Shown here piece after piece: positions 1 through 12,913 of a stretch of DNA of 64,000 bases. A program made the translations under genes and the position numbers. The notes under the pieces are model-generated. The model was not told the DNA's origin, ran no database searches, and was given only the letters and a program-made list of their open reading frames with translations. Source of the DNA: Ancylostoma caninum (taxonomy: Eukaryota > Nematoda > Chromadorea > Rhabditida > Ancylostomatidae); NCBI GenBank assembly GCA_037903475.1, contig JBAJFG010000621.1:1612001-1676000 (forward strand), in the 5' to 3' direction. The first letter of the stretch is position 1, and each line of letters starts with the position of its first letter.

Positions 1-41
1 GAACCAGTTGCCTTATGTTCTCTTATCTTAATACCTTTTAG

Positions 42-2041
42 ACAATTGCGCGATGGTGACATTGACGAGCCACTTGCGAAGCACATCGCTCACATGTTTA
101 TACGAGATCCATTACAGGTGAACATTGAAACAATCATTCCATATAATGGCATTATCGAATTGCACAATCCAGCGTATTTTTGGCTTATGGTCATGTTCCT
201 CCAGGTGATAGAGGCGAACTGAATACTATCATATGAACGTAATTTTAATACTAGTGATTTCTAACTTAACAATGTAGTTTATTTAGGAAGAAAGAGCTTT
301 CTCGCTTTTTAACAGTTAATTCTGAACTTCTTATAAAACATGAGCTCAGGTATTCCGCGAAAGAATCCAGCAAGATGACGAGAAGTCTACAGAACATTTC
401 GAGACAATCCAGTCCTCCAACTGGATGAACATGCGATTCAAACCACCACCGCCCGATGCACCCGAAATTGGGTGGCGCGTGGAGTTCAGACCAACCGAAG
501 TAAGGTCTTTCATGGCATTTTCCTAACGCATATTACTTAGCTCGCTTTTCCTTCGTGTTGCTCTCTTCATAGATCCAGTTTCAGTTATTATTTTTCAGGT
601 TCAGCTTACTGATTTCGAAAATGCGGCCTATTGCTGTTTCGTCGTGTTGTTGACTAGGTTTGTGAAAACCTAGCGACGTGTTTAGCTCAAAGCTGTTGAG
701 CAGAAGAAATTTAGGGTGATAATCTCGTTTCGCCTCACTTATTTGTTACCGATTTCCATGGTTAACGAGAACATGAAGCGGGCACAGAAGAGGGATGCTG
801 TGTTAAACCAGAAATTCTTGTTCAGGTTTGTGGTAGCATGTACTCCTCTCTCGAAAAATTCCAAAGGAGTCAGTTTACCACAAAATGGCCATTCATTTCC
901 TAATTCAGGAAAAGTCTAGCAACATGCGTGTCAGCACCAGAAAATGTGAAAGGAACAGGAAAATGCGGAAACTCGAAAGAAGAAATCGAGGAAATGACCA
1001 TCAATGAAATCATCAATGGTTGGCTTTTTGGTTATACTTATTCGAGCTTTCGAAAGAAGAGTGGCTGCTTAGGTAAGGATGATGGGTTCCCTGGTCTGGT
1101 TCCACTCATAAGGCAATATCTTGATAGTGCAGATGTGGATGTAGACACACGTTGTACCGTGTCACAGTATCTGAATTTCATTTCGGTAAGCTCTTGGAGT
1201 TCGAGAAAGAAATGCTGTTCATATCGTATTAGTTTACATATAGAAACGCGCTACTGGTGAGATCTGGACATTAGCACATTGGATACGGCACTTCGTGGAT
1301 AAGCATCCCGCATATAAGCATGATTCCGAAGTACCCGATGAGACAATCTACGATCTTCTTGTGCAGGTGGGCACCAGATCCGATCAATCAGACATTTTTT
1401 TTTTCATTTGGGCCAGAAAAACCAATGAATCATGCAGGTGATCCTATCAACCGGAATAGTGTCAATAATTTCCAGTTGGAAGTTGCTTTGTTCCCAGTAC
1501 TGTAACTTTCTTCGCATTTTTGAACTGGTTACCGATCAATGACCAAAAAGAGATGTTGCCAACTAGGGTAATTTGCTCGCAGAGGTCTTCCTCGTCCAAT
1601 AGCGGACCAAATTTGTAGCAGATATAAGAGATCCTGAAATTGAACACTTAGAAGCAAACAAGAAAAAAGAATCGTTTTGCATGATCGAGAATGTCTTATT
1701 TATTATAGAATACGAAAACGCCCCTTGGTGAATTGAGAACTCTTGGCATCTGTTCCAGATTCTTCAGCAGGTTGCAGCTGCGCTACTTTGTTCTTCTGGG
1801 CAGGGAAAACTTGCTTGGGTCTCAGTGATCACATGATTATAGCGAACAGCCAAAAGGAACTTAGCCATTATATTGTCATACTGTGACTTTTCAGATGGAT
1901 GCGATATCGAGCGGGACGCAACACTGCCAGAAACTTCTAGGCTGTCATCGATCGAAAACAGACCATTTGATCCCGAGCGCAGTGCGGCGGGCTGAGGAAA
2001 GCTTTGTGATGAGCAAACAGAAACGGGGCTCCATAGCGTAA
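42..2041 (+). CDS. gcs-1: Glutamate-cysteine ligase catalytic subunit, C-terminal exons (partial)
   Basis: The enzyme joins glutamate to cysteine in the first, rate-limiting step of cytosolic glutathione synthesis. Exons inferred from GT..AG sites and phase: 42-117, 350-499, 599-657, 715-825, 909-1018, 1073-1185, 1244-1366, 1895-2041; phases agree at every junction. They encode about 295 residues up to TAA. Recognisable family stretches, in order: [67 protein letters not shown] and [12 protein letters not shown]. These match the C-terminal half of eukaryotic (family 3) GCL. The N-terminal half lies before the window. The last exon (ending KRGSIA) is the least conserved and least sure. Worm gcs-1 is known to be induced by SKN-1/Nrf2, but its promoter is not in the window. 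The downstream neighbour API5 is convergent. Confidence 0.92.
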
Positions 2042-2084
2042 GCGTTGTTGTAACTGGAGTACGACATCTGTAGGGATTTTTCGC

Positions 2085-2843
2085 TTAAAGGCAGCACCCA
2101 CGGAAATTTTCATATCTGAGGTTTTGATCGTTTTTGAAGCTTAGCAATAGTTCTAACAATTTGGCGAAGGAAGTAACGCGCAAAACTTAATCGTTTCTGA
2201 GTTATAATTAGTGAAATGTCCAAAATCCAAGATCCAGTAGGATCAGCGTGGGGTCGTTCGATCGAGTTGTGGCGGCAAATCGTTGCTGCCAGCTGATTTG
2301 GTGGTTAGCCATTTTTTCCTTGTTATTTTAAAGCTATTTCTCGTTCCTTCACTTTCTTTTTTTGCATTACTTAGCACGATTAATTTTTTTTACTTGCTAT
2401 TCACAAGAAATGTGCTGGTTTAGTTAGTTGCATGGTTGGTCTTCGCCAGTGTAGCGTTTCCGAATTTTTTTCATTGCTCAGAGTTTGTTTTAGAATTCAG
2501 TGGTGTTTCTGCTACACCTTGACTAGTCAGACTATCTTTCCCAAAGTTTGTTTTCTTCCATAAACTTTTGGAATGCCGCAAAACATGACCAAAACTCTCT
2601 TCCGCCCGCAAAACGGCTGACAAAAAAAGGCAGCGGTATTGACTTTTGTTGGATTGGTCCACAGCGAACAGATTGCGGAACTCGACCCAAACTGCTCGAA
2701 ACCGATGAACTGAGGGGTTCCAGGAAACAGGGATTTCGAAGGTTTCGACTGTTTTCAGCACTATAACAGTGTTAAGCGCACCCGATTACCTCGAATTGTA
2801 CCGAAACCTCGAGGTCGAAAATTTCCGTGGGGGCTGCCTTTAA
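2085..2843. mobile_element. Non-autonomous TIR DNA element with TTAA ends
   Basis: The left end reads TTAAAGGCAGCACCCACGG, continuing into GAAATTTTC. The right end is its reverse complement with few changes (GGGGGCTGCCTTTAA). TTAA at both outer edges suggests a TTAA target duplication of piggyBac type, but TTAA may simply be part of the terminal repeat. The 759-bp interior has no convincing transposase frame, so it looks non-autonomous. A related end sits at about 52,751 in the receptor gene. It lies just 3' of the gcs-1 stop. Confidence 0.6.
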
Positions 2844-4188
2844 GATCTTGTTATGGGGTTGTGGGGTGGTGTCACTTTTTTGTTGTTGTGTGGATGTCGT
2901 ACCCACTAAAGTGATTCCATAAGCATTTCGTTCTGTTTCGAAATCTGTGAAATTTCATGATCACTTCGAGAGCTGTATTCTGAATTCTGGCATTTTCGAG
3001 ATGTAAATTAATCTCCGCTGAAAGACGTCGTTGCTCCTGTTGTCATACTTAATTTATCAAATTAACGGTTTCTAGTGCCATTCGTTTGTGAAAGCAGTCC
3101 TTTGCGTGTATTGTACCATGACTTAAAGAAAAACTATATGAGATGTGTTAAAATACTTAAATATGTCAAATAGTAGTGATAAATAAACATGTGATATCAG
3201 CTGTCTAGTATGCTATGTTCCAAAGCCTTGCTCTGCCATCGGGAAGCCTTAATTTGGGCGAGGAGGTGAAAATGGTGTGAGGGTGCATGCACAAATGAAA
3301 CAGGGCATGCCAGTGACAAGCAAGTTTGGCACCTCAGTTTTACTTCTTTTTACTGCTTACTTTGGTAAATTAATGGTGAAAAAAGTGATAGGAGTCCAAG
3401 AAGTTGTGAATGGATAGATAAATTTGAAGGCTACATATAAGGCATTCGGAAAGGAGTGACCATCGCAACTGCGAACCCGTTCAAAGGCTACGTGCGAATA
3501 GCTTTATTTATAGTGCGTCGGAGTCCGATCCCATTGGATAACAAAAGGTATGTATCCGTCCTCGTCGGAATCCGACGACGTCGCCTGTTTTTACTCCATC
3601 GGAACGATTTGCCTCCGAATCGGCGTCGGACGTCGCATCGGAGCCATTAGCGCCTCCTATGCGACGTCGGACTCCAATGCATCAATCGATAGAACCTCGT
3701 CGGGCGGATTTTCTCAGCTGTTTTCGCCCCAGTTTCGTTATTTGCTTTTGTTTTTCTCTCTTCATGAGAGTAAAGGTTGTGTAGGTGATTTGCCAAGTTT
3801 TGAAATTAGTGTGTTCATAAATAGCTTTGCATAAAACAAATACCAAAAGAAGGCCATACACTACACAGCTCTGTTTCGGGATTATCTTTTGATTTCAAGT
3901 TTCAATCACGTAATTTATGGTGAGACAATCATTGCCTTGATCCTTACTGCGTGTAGGAGAGAGGAAAACTTCGAAAAAACGTCAGAAATCGATAAAAACC
4001 GCTTGATTTGCTATGAAAAAAAAAGCGAAAAATGAAAAAAAAAGCGAAATCCATGGATGGGAACAGCTGATGCGAAAACGTGTGCTTGCGGAATATGAAC
4101 AAAGCTACGACGCGTCATTCCGATTTCGTGTCCGACCGTCGCAGCCCAAATCCGATGCGAATCAGACTCCGATGCACTATAAAGAAGC
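2844..4188. other. Intergenic, CGTCGGA-rich repeat debris
   Basis: No gene recognised. Around 3,470-3,690 there are many direct and inverted CGTCGGA/TCCGACG words. The phrase AAAGGCTACGTGCGAAT, seen near 3,483, recurs inside the MITE at about 4,238. An AATAAA at 3,182-3,187 could be a distant poly(A) signal for gcs-1, but it is over 1 kb past the stop. Confidence 0.4.
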
Positions 4189-4190
4189 TA

Positions 4191-4351
4191 CAGGGTGTTT
4201 TTCCGGGAGTAAAATCGGTGCAATTGCAGACCCAGTACAAAGGCTACGTGCGAATTGCTGGAACCGCTCTCACGTGGTCTTTCGACCGTGAATTTGATCT
4301 ATTGGAATGGATCAGATCGCGCGCGATGTTTACTCCCGGAAAAACACACTG
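4191..4351. mobile_element. Tc1/mariner-type MITE, 161 bp, TA flanked
   Basis: Terminal inverted repeats begin CAGGGTGTTTTTCCGGGAG on the left; the right end is the complement of CAGTGTGTTTTTCCGGGAG. A TA dinucleotide lies immediately outside each end (4189-4190 and 4352-4353), the target duplication expected for Tc1/mariner-driven elements. There is no coding capacity. Sequence at 4,365-4,440 resembles the MITE interior (TGAATTTGA, TGGAATGGATC), suggesting an adjacent related copy. Confidence 0.75.
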
Positions 4352-4440
4352 TAATAGCTAAAAACCATCCGCAGGTAGCCTTTCAACTGTGAATTTGAAC
4401 TGCTGGAATGGATCCGCTCGCGCGCGTATTGCACCGCGAT

Positions 4441-5298
4441 GCTCATTCCGAGATCGCCTGTACTGACAACTGATTAAATATTACGTAGTGTAAATACACT
4501 TTATTCTGTTAAGGACAGCTATAGATTGATAGCACACGTATATGAATCTAGTGTAAATTTGAGTGAATATAGTAAAGGCGATGTGTACCAAGAATACAAT
4601 ATGTATATGAATTCCATATTCTGAACTCTATAAAAATTTTCACTCCTCGAGCTCTACCACTTATTCTTTGTGAGTCTATATTATCAAATTATGCTAACAG
4701 GGTTACCAAAAAAGTCTGTAGGAACAGCTTCAAAGAACCTGCTCCCTTTATAGATCAAAAAAAAAAAAAAAAACAAGATTCCCTTCATAAGATTGACGAG
4801 TGATTTGCTGTTTGGTAAGAAATGTGAAAATGCGGATTACAATTAAGTAGATATCGTAGTAGTGGGCAAATTGATAGCCAAATTCAACAAAGAATGCTGT
4901 ACAATATCAGCGAAAGACTGTGAAACCATAAAATATGGAGAATACGATAAATTAAGGCAATCGAAGAATAGCTAGCATGCACTTTAGTAAACCGGTTTTT
5001 TTTTGTAACGAAATGGACAAAGAAGGAGACCTACAGCGGAGTAAAGCAAGAAACAGAGATCATATAATGGAAATGCGATATTAAGCAAGAATGTACAAAG
5101 TTCAACTAGTAGAAGCGACTCAGCATTAGTACAACAAGCATGATCATTTCAATGGGGGCGCACATCAAATGCCCAGGCACCGAAGCTAACTGGTGGCGCC
5201 ATATTAGAGACTAGGAATGTGCTGCAAGGAACAGTGCATGAGAATAGCAAGTGTCTTGGTGAACGGTGCTCATATCGAAACTATACTGAGCATCAACC
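4441..5298. other. Intergenic between convergent gcs-1 and API5
   Basis: AT-rich sequence with a poly-A run near 4,760. No coding region or recognised repeat seen. A TTTATT at about 4,499-4,504 is the nearest AATAAA on the minus strand downstream of API5, 800 bp past its stop, so it is a doubtful poly(A) signal. Confidence 0.3.
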
Positions 5299-8200
5299 TC
5301 ACTCTACTCTTCTTCTTTTATAAGTTACGCTGACTTTCCCTGGATGAGTGGCTGCAAATAACGTCTATGGAGCCATACTACTCCAAAACAATATTCCCGA
5401 ATTGCGATGCATACCTTTACGTTTCTGTGGAGCCCATGACGGTGTAAGTTTAACGTGCAGATCACAGATGTTCACTAAGAAGCAGTTTGCGATTAGGCTG
5501 AAGAAAACAAGCAATGTACGATGCGAGGAGGGTTGTAATTGCAGAAAAAACCTCTAATAAACGTGGAGAAAACTTCACTGACCCAACGTTGTTGGCCACT
5601 TTTAGCAGCCTTGAATTCCTCAAGTCTTGTTCACCTCTGTCAACGTCATCGTCCAATTTTCTCTTCAAACGCCGGGTGAACACACGTATTACATTCACGA
5701 GATATTGAAATCTGAATTGGAAAACACTAGGGAAAATCATTGAAAAAGTCAAATGGTAGCACAAACATTTCGTTGTCGAAAACGAATTTGTTACCTGGGC
5801 TTCCAAATATCACCAAAAGCTTGTAACTCTTTAGCGATAAATCGATTCTTTTGAAGTAAATTATACACTACTACAGAAACCAGCTCCAATTCGGTGAACT
5901 CTATATCCCACTCTCGGTCATTATTCTAAAATACAGTATGTTAAGCGAATATGCTAAAATGGAAACGAAACAGATGCATGTAAAAACAGATAACTCGAGA
6001 CAACACGCACCTGTTCGACGTAACCCTCATCCAAATCCGCGTCAGAACGATGTGGATCAGGCAACATTCCCTCAAATTAACACAATAGTAACAACAATGA
6101 AGTATGTTCCGAAGAACAAAGCCAAATGGCACTGCAGAAAAGAACTGCCAGTCAAAATATTAACAAGCCTTAAGAGTATTCGAAATATCATTCTGGGAGC
6201 ATCAATCGCGATTGCACCCTGCCGCGCCAAAGAACCTATGCAGCGCGGAAAATTATAGTGTGTTTCACCGAGGAAGTAGTTGTGAAGATATCAGAGAAAC
6301 AAAGAACGCAGGAAATGGCGCCGTATTCGAAGGGGGAAGAACGGAAATGCATGTCAGAGACACGGAAATGCATGTCAGAGGCACAAATAATCAATTATAG
6401 TCGTTTCTGAAACGACCTATACCTGGGTGAGGTGGCTGCGGCAAGACCCAACAGCCACAGTTCCCGGCTGCTCTCCCTATAGGTTCAAGACGAGTATCTA
6501 GCGAGGGGACACAGCAAAATGAAATGCTTCTCGGAAAATATGGCAGCAACTTGAGAAGTCTCTTGCAGTGTTTTACGACAAGCGCAGTGACGTGCACAGC
6601 CACCAATACACAACTCAACAAACTTGACGGAGGTTATAAATGCTCCGTAAAAGGCAAAAAATACCCAAGCAAAGAGAAGAGGAAAAGGTTTTAAAAAAGC
6701 CAAAGAAGAAAAGCATACTTACCCGTAAATAATCGAACAATTTTATTACGCATGAAAAGTCATCCGGTTCCTCATAACTTCCCAAATACGTAACAGAAGC
6801 GAGTACCTAAATACACCCAAAGTTGGTTTGAGGAGACCAGCTTTTACACGTCCTACAAACCTTCATAATGTCTTTTCTATCAGAGGCGTGGATCAGACGT
6901 AATTTGCCAAATTTTGAAAATAAGTAGTTTGTCATCTTTCTTGGCATTGTGTACGGACGTCCAGCTGACTGAAGTGTGAATTTACCAACCATTACTCAAC
7001 ATAAACGGTGATATATAAAGGAATTGTCCCTACGTTGATGATTAAGACAATCTTAACAACGTTGTTGACCGTGGCGATAAAGTCCTGAGCGCTACCATCA
7101 TCGAGCTCCTAAAATAAAATCCTTAGATTTTCGGAATAAAAAAATAAAAGGTAAAGAAGAGTAATCCAAAATTTGAACAAAAAAATGAACACACCGCATC
7201 TAATTCCAATCCTCGTTCTACAAGATCTTCCAAAGCATTAGTGAACACTCGCAATTTTTCCTCATCAGAGATCTGTGTCGACTTCCCCATGAAGCGAAGA
7301 ACAAGCTCAATTTCATCGGGAGTTGCAGAAATAAGCATCTGAAACAAAGCAGATGTGTTTTCTAATCGTAATTCTCTCAAGTAACACAGCATACCGCCTT
7401 ATAAATTTTTGCGATTTTCCGTTTCATGAGAGGGGAGAGCTCTCCCTTCAGGAGGCGAGCCACCTTTTCGTCCATGAATTTGAGCATAGTGACCTTTTCT
7501 TCAATACTGTCAGAGTCGCTAACAGCGCAGTACATAGCTACGAGCGTCGCTGGAAACAATGACTAGTAAACTGGAATGGGAAAATCAAATCTAAGGCGGA
7601 AGATTGACCGCAAAAATCAACCACAAGTGTGACATACGTTTCGGGTGGTTAACCAGTAGAGAACTGAGTGACTTCCGCACAAGTAACGATTCCTGCTTGT
7701 CATCAGCGCTTAGTAACTGGGCAAGAACATCCCCCACCTAAGCAGTTGGAAATAAGAGAAATCACACCTTAATAGGGAGAAAAATACCTGGTCAACGTAG
7801 TCAGCATGTCGCTGACACGTGGATGGAAGCCCTTTGATCACGAGTTTTTGGACCTATAAACGCTGGTTTCTTTCTAACTAATTCCTATATCGGAAGAACT
7901 TGCACATTCTTCTGAGCAGCCAAGGCATGAATACACAAAACACACCAAATGGACAGAAAAAAAGAAGAAAACTGAGATCCTAGCGCATAGGAGGATCGGA
8001 GCTCATGTGCACGCGCTTCACCACCTATTTGGACAGGTTAAAAGAGGAACAAGAGGATAAGGCAACATAGAGGAGTAATATTAGTGAAATGCGTGGGTGC
8101 GCAGATCATCAGAGAGGCACTTGGGGTGTTGTGGACCTCGACCGCTGGGTAGCTTTAGACGGGTTCTACACGAGTTTCGCCCGTGATGTGAGACGGAACG

Positions 8201-9174
8201 AAGCAGGTCGTTCACCTGTGATTTTAAAAGATCCAAGGACAGAAACATGACACCCCGTTTCGCCTCATCATAACCCGCACCCCTTTCACTGGCTGTGCAA
8301 GTCGAACAACAGGACAAACACTGGAGATAGTGGGTTTGTAAGAGTATGCCGGTTAAGTGCTTACGTACTTTCGAACGAATTCATTCACTCAAACGTCAAC
8401 TTCGGCGCTATGTCGATTGAATGTTGTAAGCATGGAAATGAACATGTACGCCAAACAATTAATGAAGAAGCAAAGCTGAAGCTGATGAATCAAAACACAC
8501 CAAAGACTAATGCGCAACCAACACCATCATCGTTTCTTCCTAGGTAATGTTCATGAAGACACAAAATGAAAAGTTCCGCCCGGTTACCGGATTAGCTTAT
8601 TTCCGGGCGTAAAATAAAATGTGGTTCGCATATAACTATATCGAGGACAACCGACTAGGTGATTAAGTTCTATTGAATGTCGCACCACCTATCAATGGCA
8701 ATTTTGAGTTTGAAGAGGGTGGTTTAAAACTATTATGTTTGAAAATTACGACAATACTATATGCCCACTATTCTGAACATTCCATTTTGTTTAAAAAGCT
8801 AGTGTTGGAGAATGCTTACCTCCACATCTGGCTCATTCAACTGTGACATCAACGTATTCAGAGCCGATACTCTCTTATCCGGAAAAGAGTCAAAGAACCT
8901 GAAAACGCACGAAATCTAATGAGCTGACTTCAGATATGATCATGACATAAGTTACCTGAAGACAATCTGAATGGCCAATTTTTTCGTTGAAGCATCCGAA
9001 GATTTAACTGCATCAATGCAACATTGAAAATCAGCGGAGTCCTGAAAAAGACATATCGTCAGAGGTGAAAAAAAAAACAAGACAGCCATTAAACACTGCT
9101 GCAAATACTACCTTGCTGTTGCTTTCTTCTAAGCGCTGGCAGATTTCGTAGAGTGTGGAGACATCCACATCCAT
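5299..9174 (-). CDS. api5: Apoptosis inhibitor 5 (API5/AAC-11) orthologue, 15 exons
   Basis: API5 is a nuclear helical-repeat (HEAT then ARM-like) scaffold that restrains apoptosis in animals. Exons in coding order: 9112-9174, 8956-9041, 8820-8898, 7788-7853, 7638-7737, 7395-7549, 7195-7338, 7034-7108, 6861-6968, 6723-6806, 6011-6070, 5795-5925, 5583-5711, 5415-5497, 5299-5339. All phases fit; total 467 aa, against about 510-524 in vertebrates. The first residues MDVDVSTLYEICQRL align with the vertebrate N-terminus (short leader, then LY). FRFFDSFPDKR and the segment around RVFTRRLKRKLDD match the family. The C-terminus ends in KRK and YKRRRVE, a probable nuclear signal, and lacks the long RG-rich tail of vertebrates. 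An AG lies directly before the chosen ATG, as in trans-spliced worm genes. Exon 11 has a weak acceptor (TTTGAG), and the last two exons rest on phase and position more than homology. Confidence 0.86.
6341..6382. repeat. 21-bp tandem duplication in API5 intron 10
   Basis: The unit ACGGAAATGCATGTCAGAGA-C is repeated twice head to tail with one change. It contains the palindrome ATGCAT and lies wholly in the intron. Confidence 0.7.
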
Positions 9175-12140
9175 CTGACGGATTCTTTTAGATTTCATAA
9201 ACACTAACAACTTTAGCAGAAGCGATGTGAAACGACGACGAAAAGGATCGACATCGATAAGATAAACAAACAACGAAAACGTGCTCGAAACCATCGGCGC
9301 GCACCATTGACAATCTTGTGCAAAACGCGAAATTGCGACCTTTTGTCAGTGGCGGGAAAAGAGTCGTGGGGTCGATATATCGATTCTATTGGACTGCTGC
9401 CTCGATTTGTTGTTGTTTTATATATTCCAAGGCACCACTGCATATCCAAATTCTCAAAAGCTTCCAGAAAGCATCGCTGAAAAATAGCATTGGTGACGGG
9501 TGGGCGGGGGAGGGCATTTGAAGTGACGGTTCCCGGTTAGTTTGGCACGGCCAAGTTTGGCTTCAGAGATTCATTCTGTCGTAAACGTTTGGACTAAAAT
9601 ACCCACCTAAATTTGCCAAAGGTTATTAGAATCTGTTCAGATGTATATTAGTTTCGATAAATAGAGGGAAACGTTGGAAAACATCTGGCAGAATCATCCT
9701 AGAAGTGCAATTTTGGTAGCGATGGATAAATTGGAATCTAGTGTCAAAAGTGAATTTCAGGTATTTTCGATGCTCCTGCTCTATGGTGAGCGTTCAACTC
9801 GGCACAGCCCTAGAGCAGAGTGGCAAGGTGCGTCTACCATCTTTTTTTTTCTTGGGCAGTAAGCAGAGAGGCTTCCAGAGTTGGTGGGACACCAATAGAA
9901 AAAGAATGGTATTCTCACACTCATTCTAATTATAATGGCCCAACTATAACACAAAGCGGAGAAGGTCCGGTGTTTCATAAGCTAACTCCAAAAAATTAAT
10001 ATCCAGAGCGAGGAGAGTCATTATGACCAAAATTGTGACCAAAATTGGGTTGCGTGACAGGAGGTACGCTGCTGATCTGTGATTGGTTGATCCCTGTGCG
10101 TCGCGGCTGCAGTCTTCGAGCGTGCGAGCAGTTCTGCGTGGGTATGGGCAACTTTTCTAAGCTTGGCTGGGACGGATGAATGTTATCGGAACCCGCAAAA
10201 TGAGAATGTGGCCAGCGATGTCATTTAGTATGTCGAATTTGAAGAAACAACCTGAACTTGAAGAGCATACACGTGCGGCGCAGTCGCGTTGCGGCGTACG
10301 TCTTGATCGCCACCCCTAAATTGGCCTTTCTAGTTGTAACGTTCCACTCATATAAAGCTAAAAGCTATGGAAAATCGGTCGTTACCGGCGATGTTTTTTT
10401 TTCTGCGAGCAAAAATACACCCATTTCCCATCACATCGTGTCACGCATTGCAATGACATCTAGAGCGATGCTATTCTCTTATCCTGTGAAAAAGGCTTCA
10501 TTTCCATAAATGAACCTTTATCAACCGATTGACGACCCTGCGCTTCTTTCAGTTCGAGGAATCATTCAGCCTAAATGACCTTAAAGGTTTTCTTAAATGA
10601 TGATGTGATAGTGGTTCCAACTCAGTGTGATTATAAGAAAATTTATATCAGAATTTTTCTACGAAGAACTGCGACGTTTCAGGGAAGAGGTTACTTTGCT
10701 GCATATCCAGTTTTTTTTAACTGTCATGACTCTTTTACTAGCGGTGAGCAAAAAAACCCTGGTCTGAGAACTACATAACTCTCCCACTGCTCTAATCTGA
10801 ATACAATAGTGTCCATTTGTAATCAGGATTTGAGAGAAAATCATTACCTAAGTGTTCGATCAGGACTATAGTCTCGTACCACCAAGACGTGAAATTTTGA
10901 GACGATCCATTTTGCCTCAAAGTTCCCCCCTTGACTGAATTATCCTAAAAGCGAATGACATTTTCCAGATCTGACAGGGCGAGTTGCTATTGTATGAGCT
11001 AAGTTCTGACATATTTCTGCTGAAGCATGCGTTCCTGCTCAATCAGTTGAACACATGGTTTTCAATGGGTTAATGAGCCGTATGCATAGAGGACGGATGT
11101 CACAGGCTCGAAGATATCATGAACACTGCAAAGAAGAAGATCAATCTGCAAAATGTAGAGATGTTGAGAGCGCCGCAAATGCTCAAACAAGGGATAAGCT
11201 TGCGAGGATATTAGGAACATGGGATTCTGACATCACGAGACACGCCTTGTGCTGTTTCTAAACTTAATCGCGGCGGTCAAAACGCGCGCACTACGACTGG
11301 TTGTGAAGCTGCCGCGATGTGCATTATTTGGATATTGCCATGCAAAATGCAAAATTACACACTGTGGCGGCTACATATTTGGCACGCGCACGATTTTGAA
11401 CAGCAGGATTTTTTTTGCAAATCTCACTCCTAGCACGAGCAATTAAAACCAAGTTCGAGCATATGTTAGGGCTACATGGGGGCTTCCTGTCTTTTCTTAC
11501 CACTTGCATAGAATTGCTTGAATGTGAAGTAAAAAAACTTCAATTTTGTTTGTTTTTTTTTTAAATTATGTATCAAATTTTCTAATCTTCCTACATATGT
11601 GATAAGAGAATTGGTCCTTTATTTAAATTGGGCCCATTTCTCATTAGCATTCTCTAATGAATGCTGCTGTAATACTCCCCGTACTAGCTGAAGCTAGACA
11701 CAGAAGGAAATCGTCAATTTTGTCGGAAATTTCATTTTATTGAATCTCGAGAATAATGCTGTGAGTTTGCATGTATGCGACGGTCGCTTCGCCATGAGGA
11801 TCACGCAGCCTTAGAAAGCGTCCATTTGTGCGGAGAAGGGGAAAATGCGTTATTCGCGAGAAATATAGAATTTTATCGCAGTTGTTGTGAATTTGCTATA
11901 TAAGGCTGATGCAAAAAAAATGGCGCTGCTTCGTGTTGACTCTGTTTTCATTCACAACTTTAATGAACTATAACTTCGGCAAACCATAAAATTCCTCTAA
12001 TCAGCAGGGATCTTGGCTTATCGTATGAACTGGTTCATGACGGTGTGAGCCTATACCTCGTGGAATTGCGAAGCAAAGAACAAAGGAAACCTTGTTTTCA
12101 TATCATTTCTGGTGAATTTTTTTCTTGCGGAACAAAAGTT
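9175..12140. other. Upstream of API5; no gene recognised
   Basis: Only short, discontinuous frames occur on both strands. No family motif, splice-consistent exon chain or RNA gene could be supported. The sequence just above 9,175 should hold the API5 promoter, but no TATA element is evident. Confidence 0.35.
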
Positions 12141-12224
12141 TCCGGAGTTGGCAAAAGTGGCAGAAATACAATTTTCATGAGGTCCGGAGTTGACAAAAGT
12201 GGCAGAAATACAATTTTCATGAGG
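12141..12224. repeat. 42-bp tandem duplication
   Basis: Two head-to-tail copies of a 42-bp unit starting TCCGGAGTTGRCAAAAGTGG, differing by a single base. A 14-base G run follows near 12,308. The reading frame stays open across the repeat on the minus strand (12,051-12,452), which is a by-product of 42 being divisible by three. Confidence 0.85.
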
Positions 12225-12532
12225 CATACGATGACTACTCAAACGTTGCCGAGGTAAATAATCAAAGTTCGAGTCAGTTTTCGGAAGGAGATTTTGCCAA
12301 AAATCGGGGGGGGGGGGGGCAGGAAATGAGCTTTTGAGCATCTCAAGCGTTTCAACAGCACAGTGTTCGCGACTTTTTGGGGCAAATAAAAGCAGTAGGT
12401 AGTATTGAAGGTGTTCAGCCCGAAAAACAGTTAGGAGAGAATCATCCACCAAGAATCCTAGAAATAACGAAGGGAATCCTCTAAAAAGTGCTCATCTACA
12501 ATACCAACGGTGTCGCTTGATGAAACTGCGCG

Positions 12533-12913
12533 ATGTGTATGATACTCTGCGATATCGCGTTTTTTTTTCGTCGCTTCTCCATAACTCCCTTCAATTTTGA
12601 TCATTTTCAAAAAGGAGCAGATATACGGAATCAGGATGGCCTTATCTATCACGTAGGATGCCCAAAATTCAAAAATTTGAAAATTTTTAGTGATCATCTA
12701 GCAAAATCACCTAAGGATACAATTAACAGAGATTTACGTTTCTCCAGAGCCGAAGCCGTTGCACCAGAGCTCACATATGGATTAGATTGTGACGTCTTCG
12801 GCAAATACGAAGCATGTATTTTGGACTGCATTGCTTGTAGTGTTATATGTAAAAAAACCAGAAAATTTGAAAAACTGGGACAAGGTTTTTGGAGATTTTC
12901 AATTATCCCATGA
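12533..12913 (+). other. Unassigned open frame, 126 codons
   Basis: An uninterrupted frame encodes a protein starting MCMILCDIAFFF with several Cys near the end. I recognise no family and see no flanking exons. It may be a relic of a repeat or chance. Its length is modest for AT-rich DNA. Confidence 0.15.

Noticed and set aside
9175..9198. Upstream Met (MKSKRIRQ) as the API5 start
   Set aside because: The family N-terminus aligns with MDVDVSTLY, and an acceptor-like AG lies directly before that ATG, as expected for trans-splicing.
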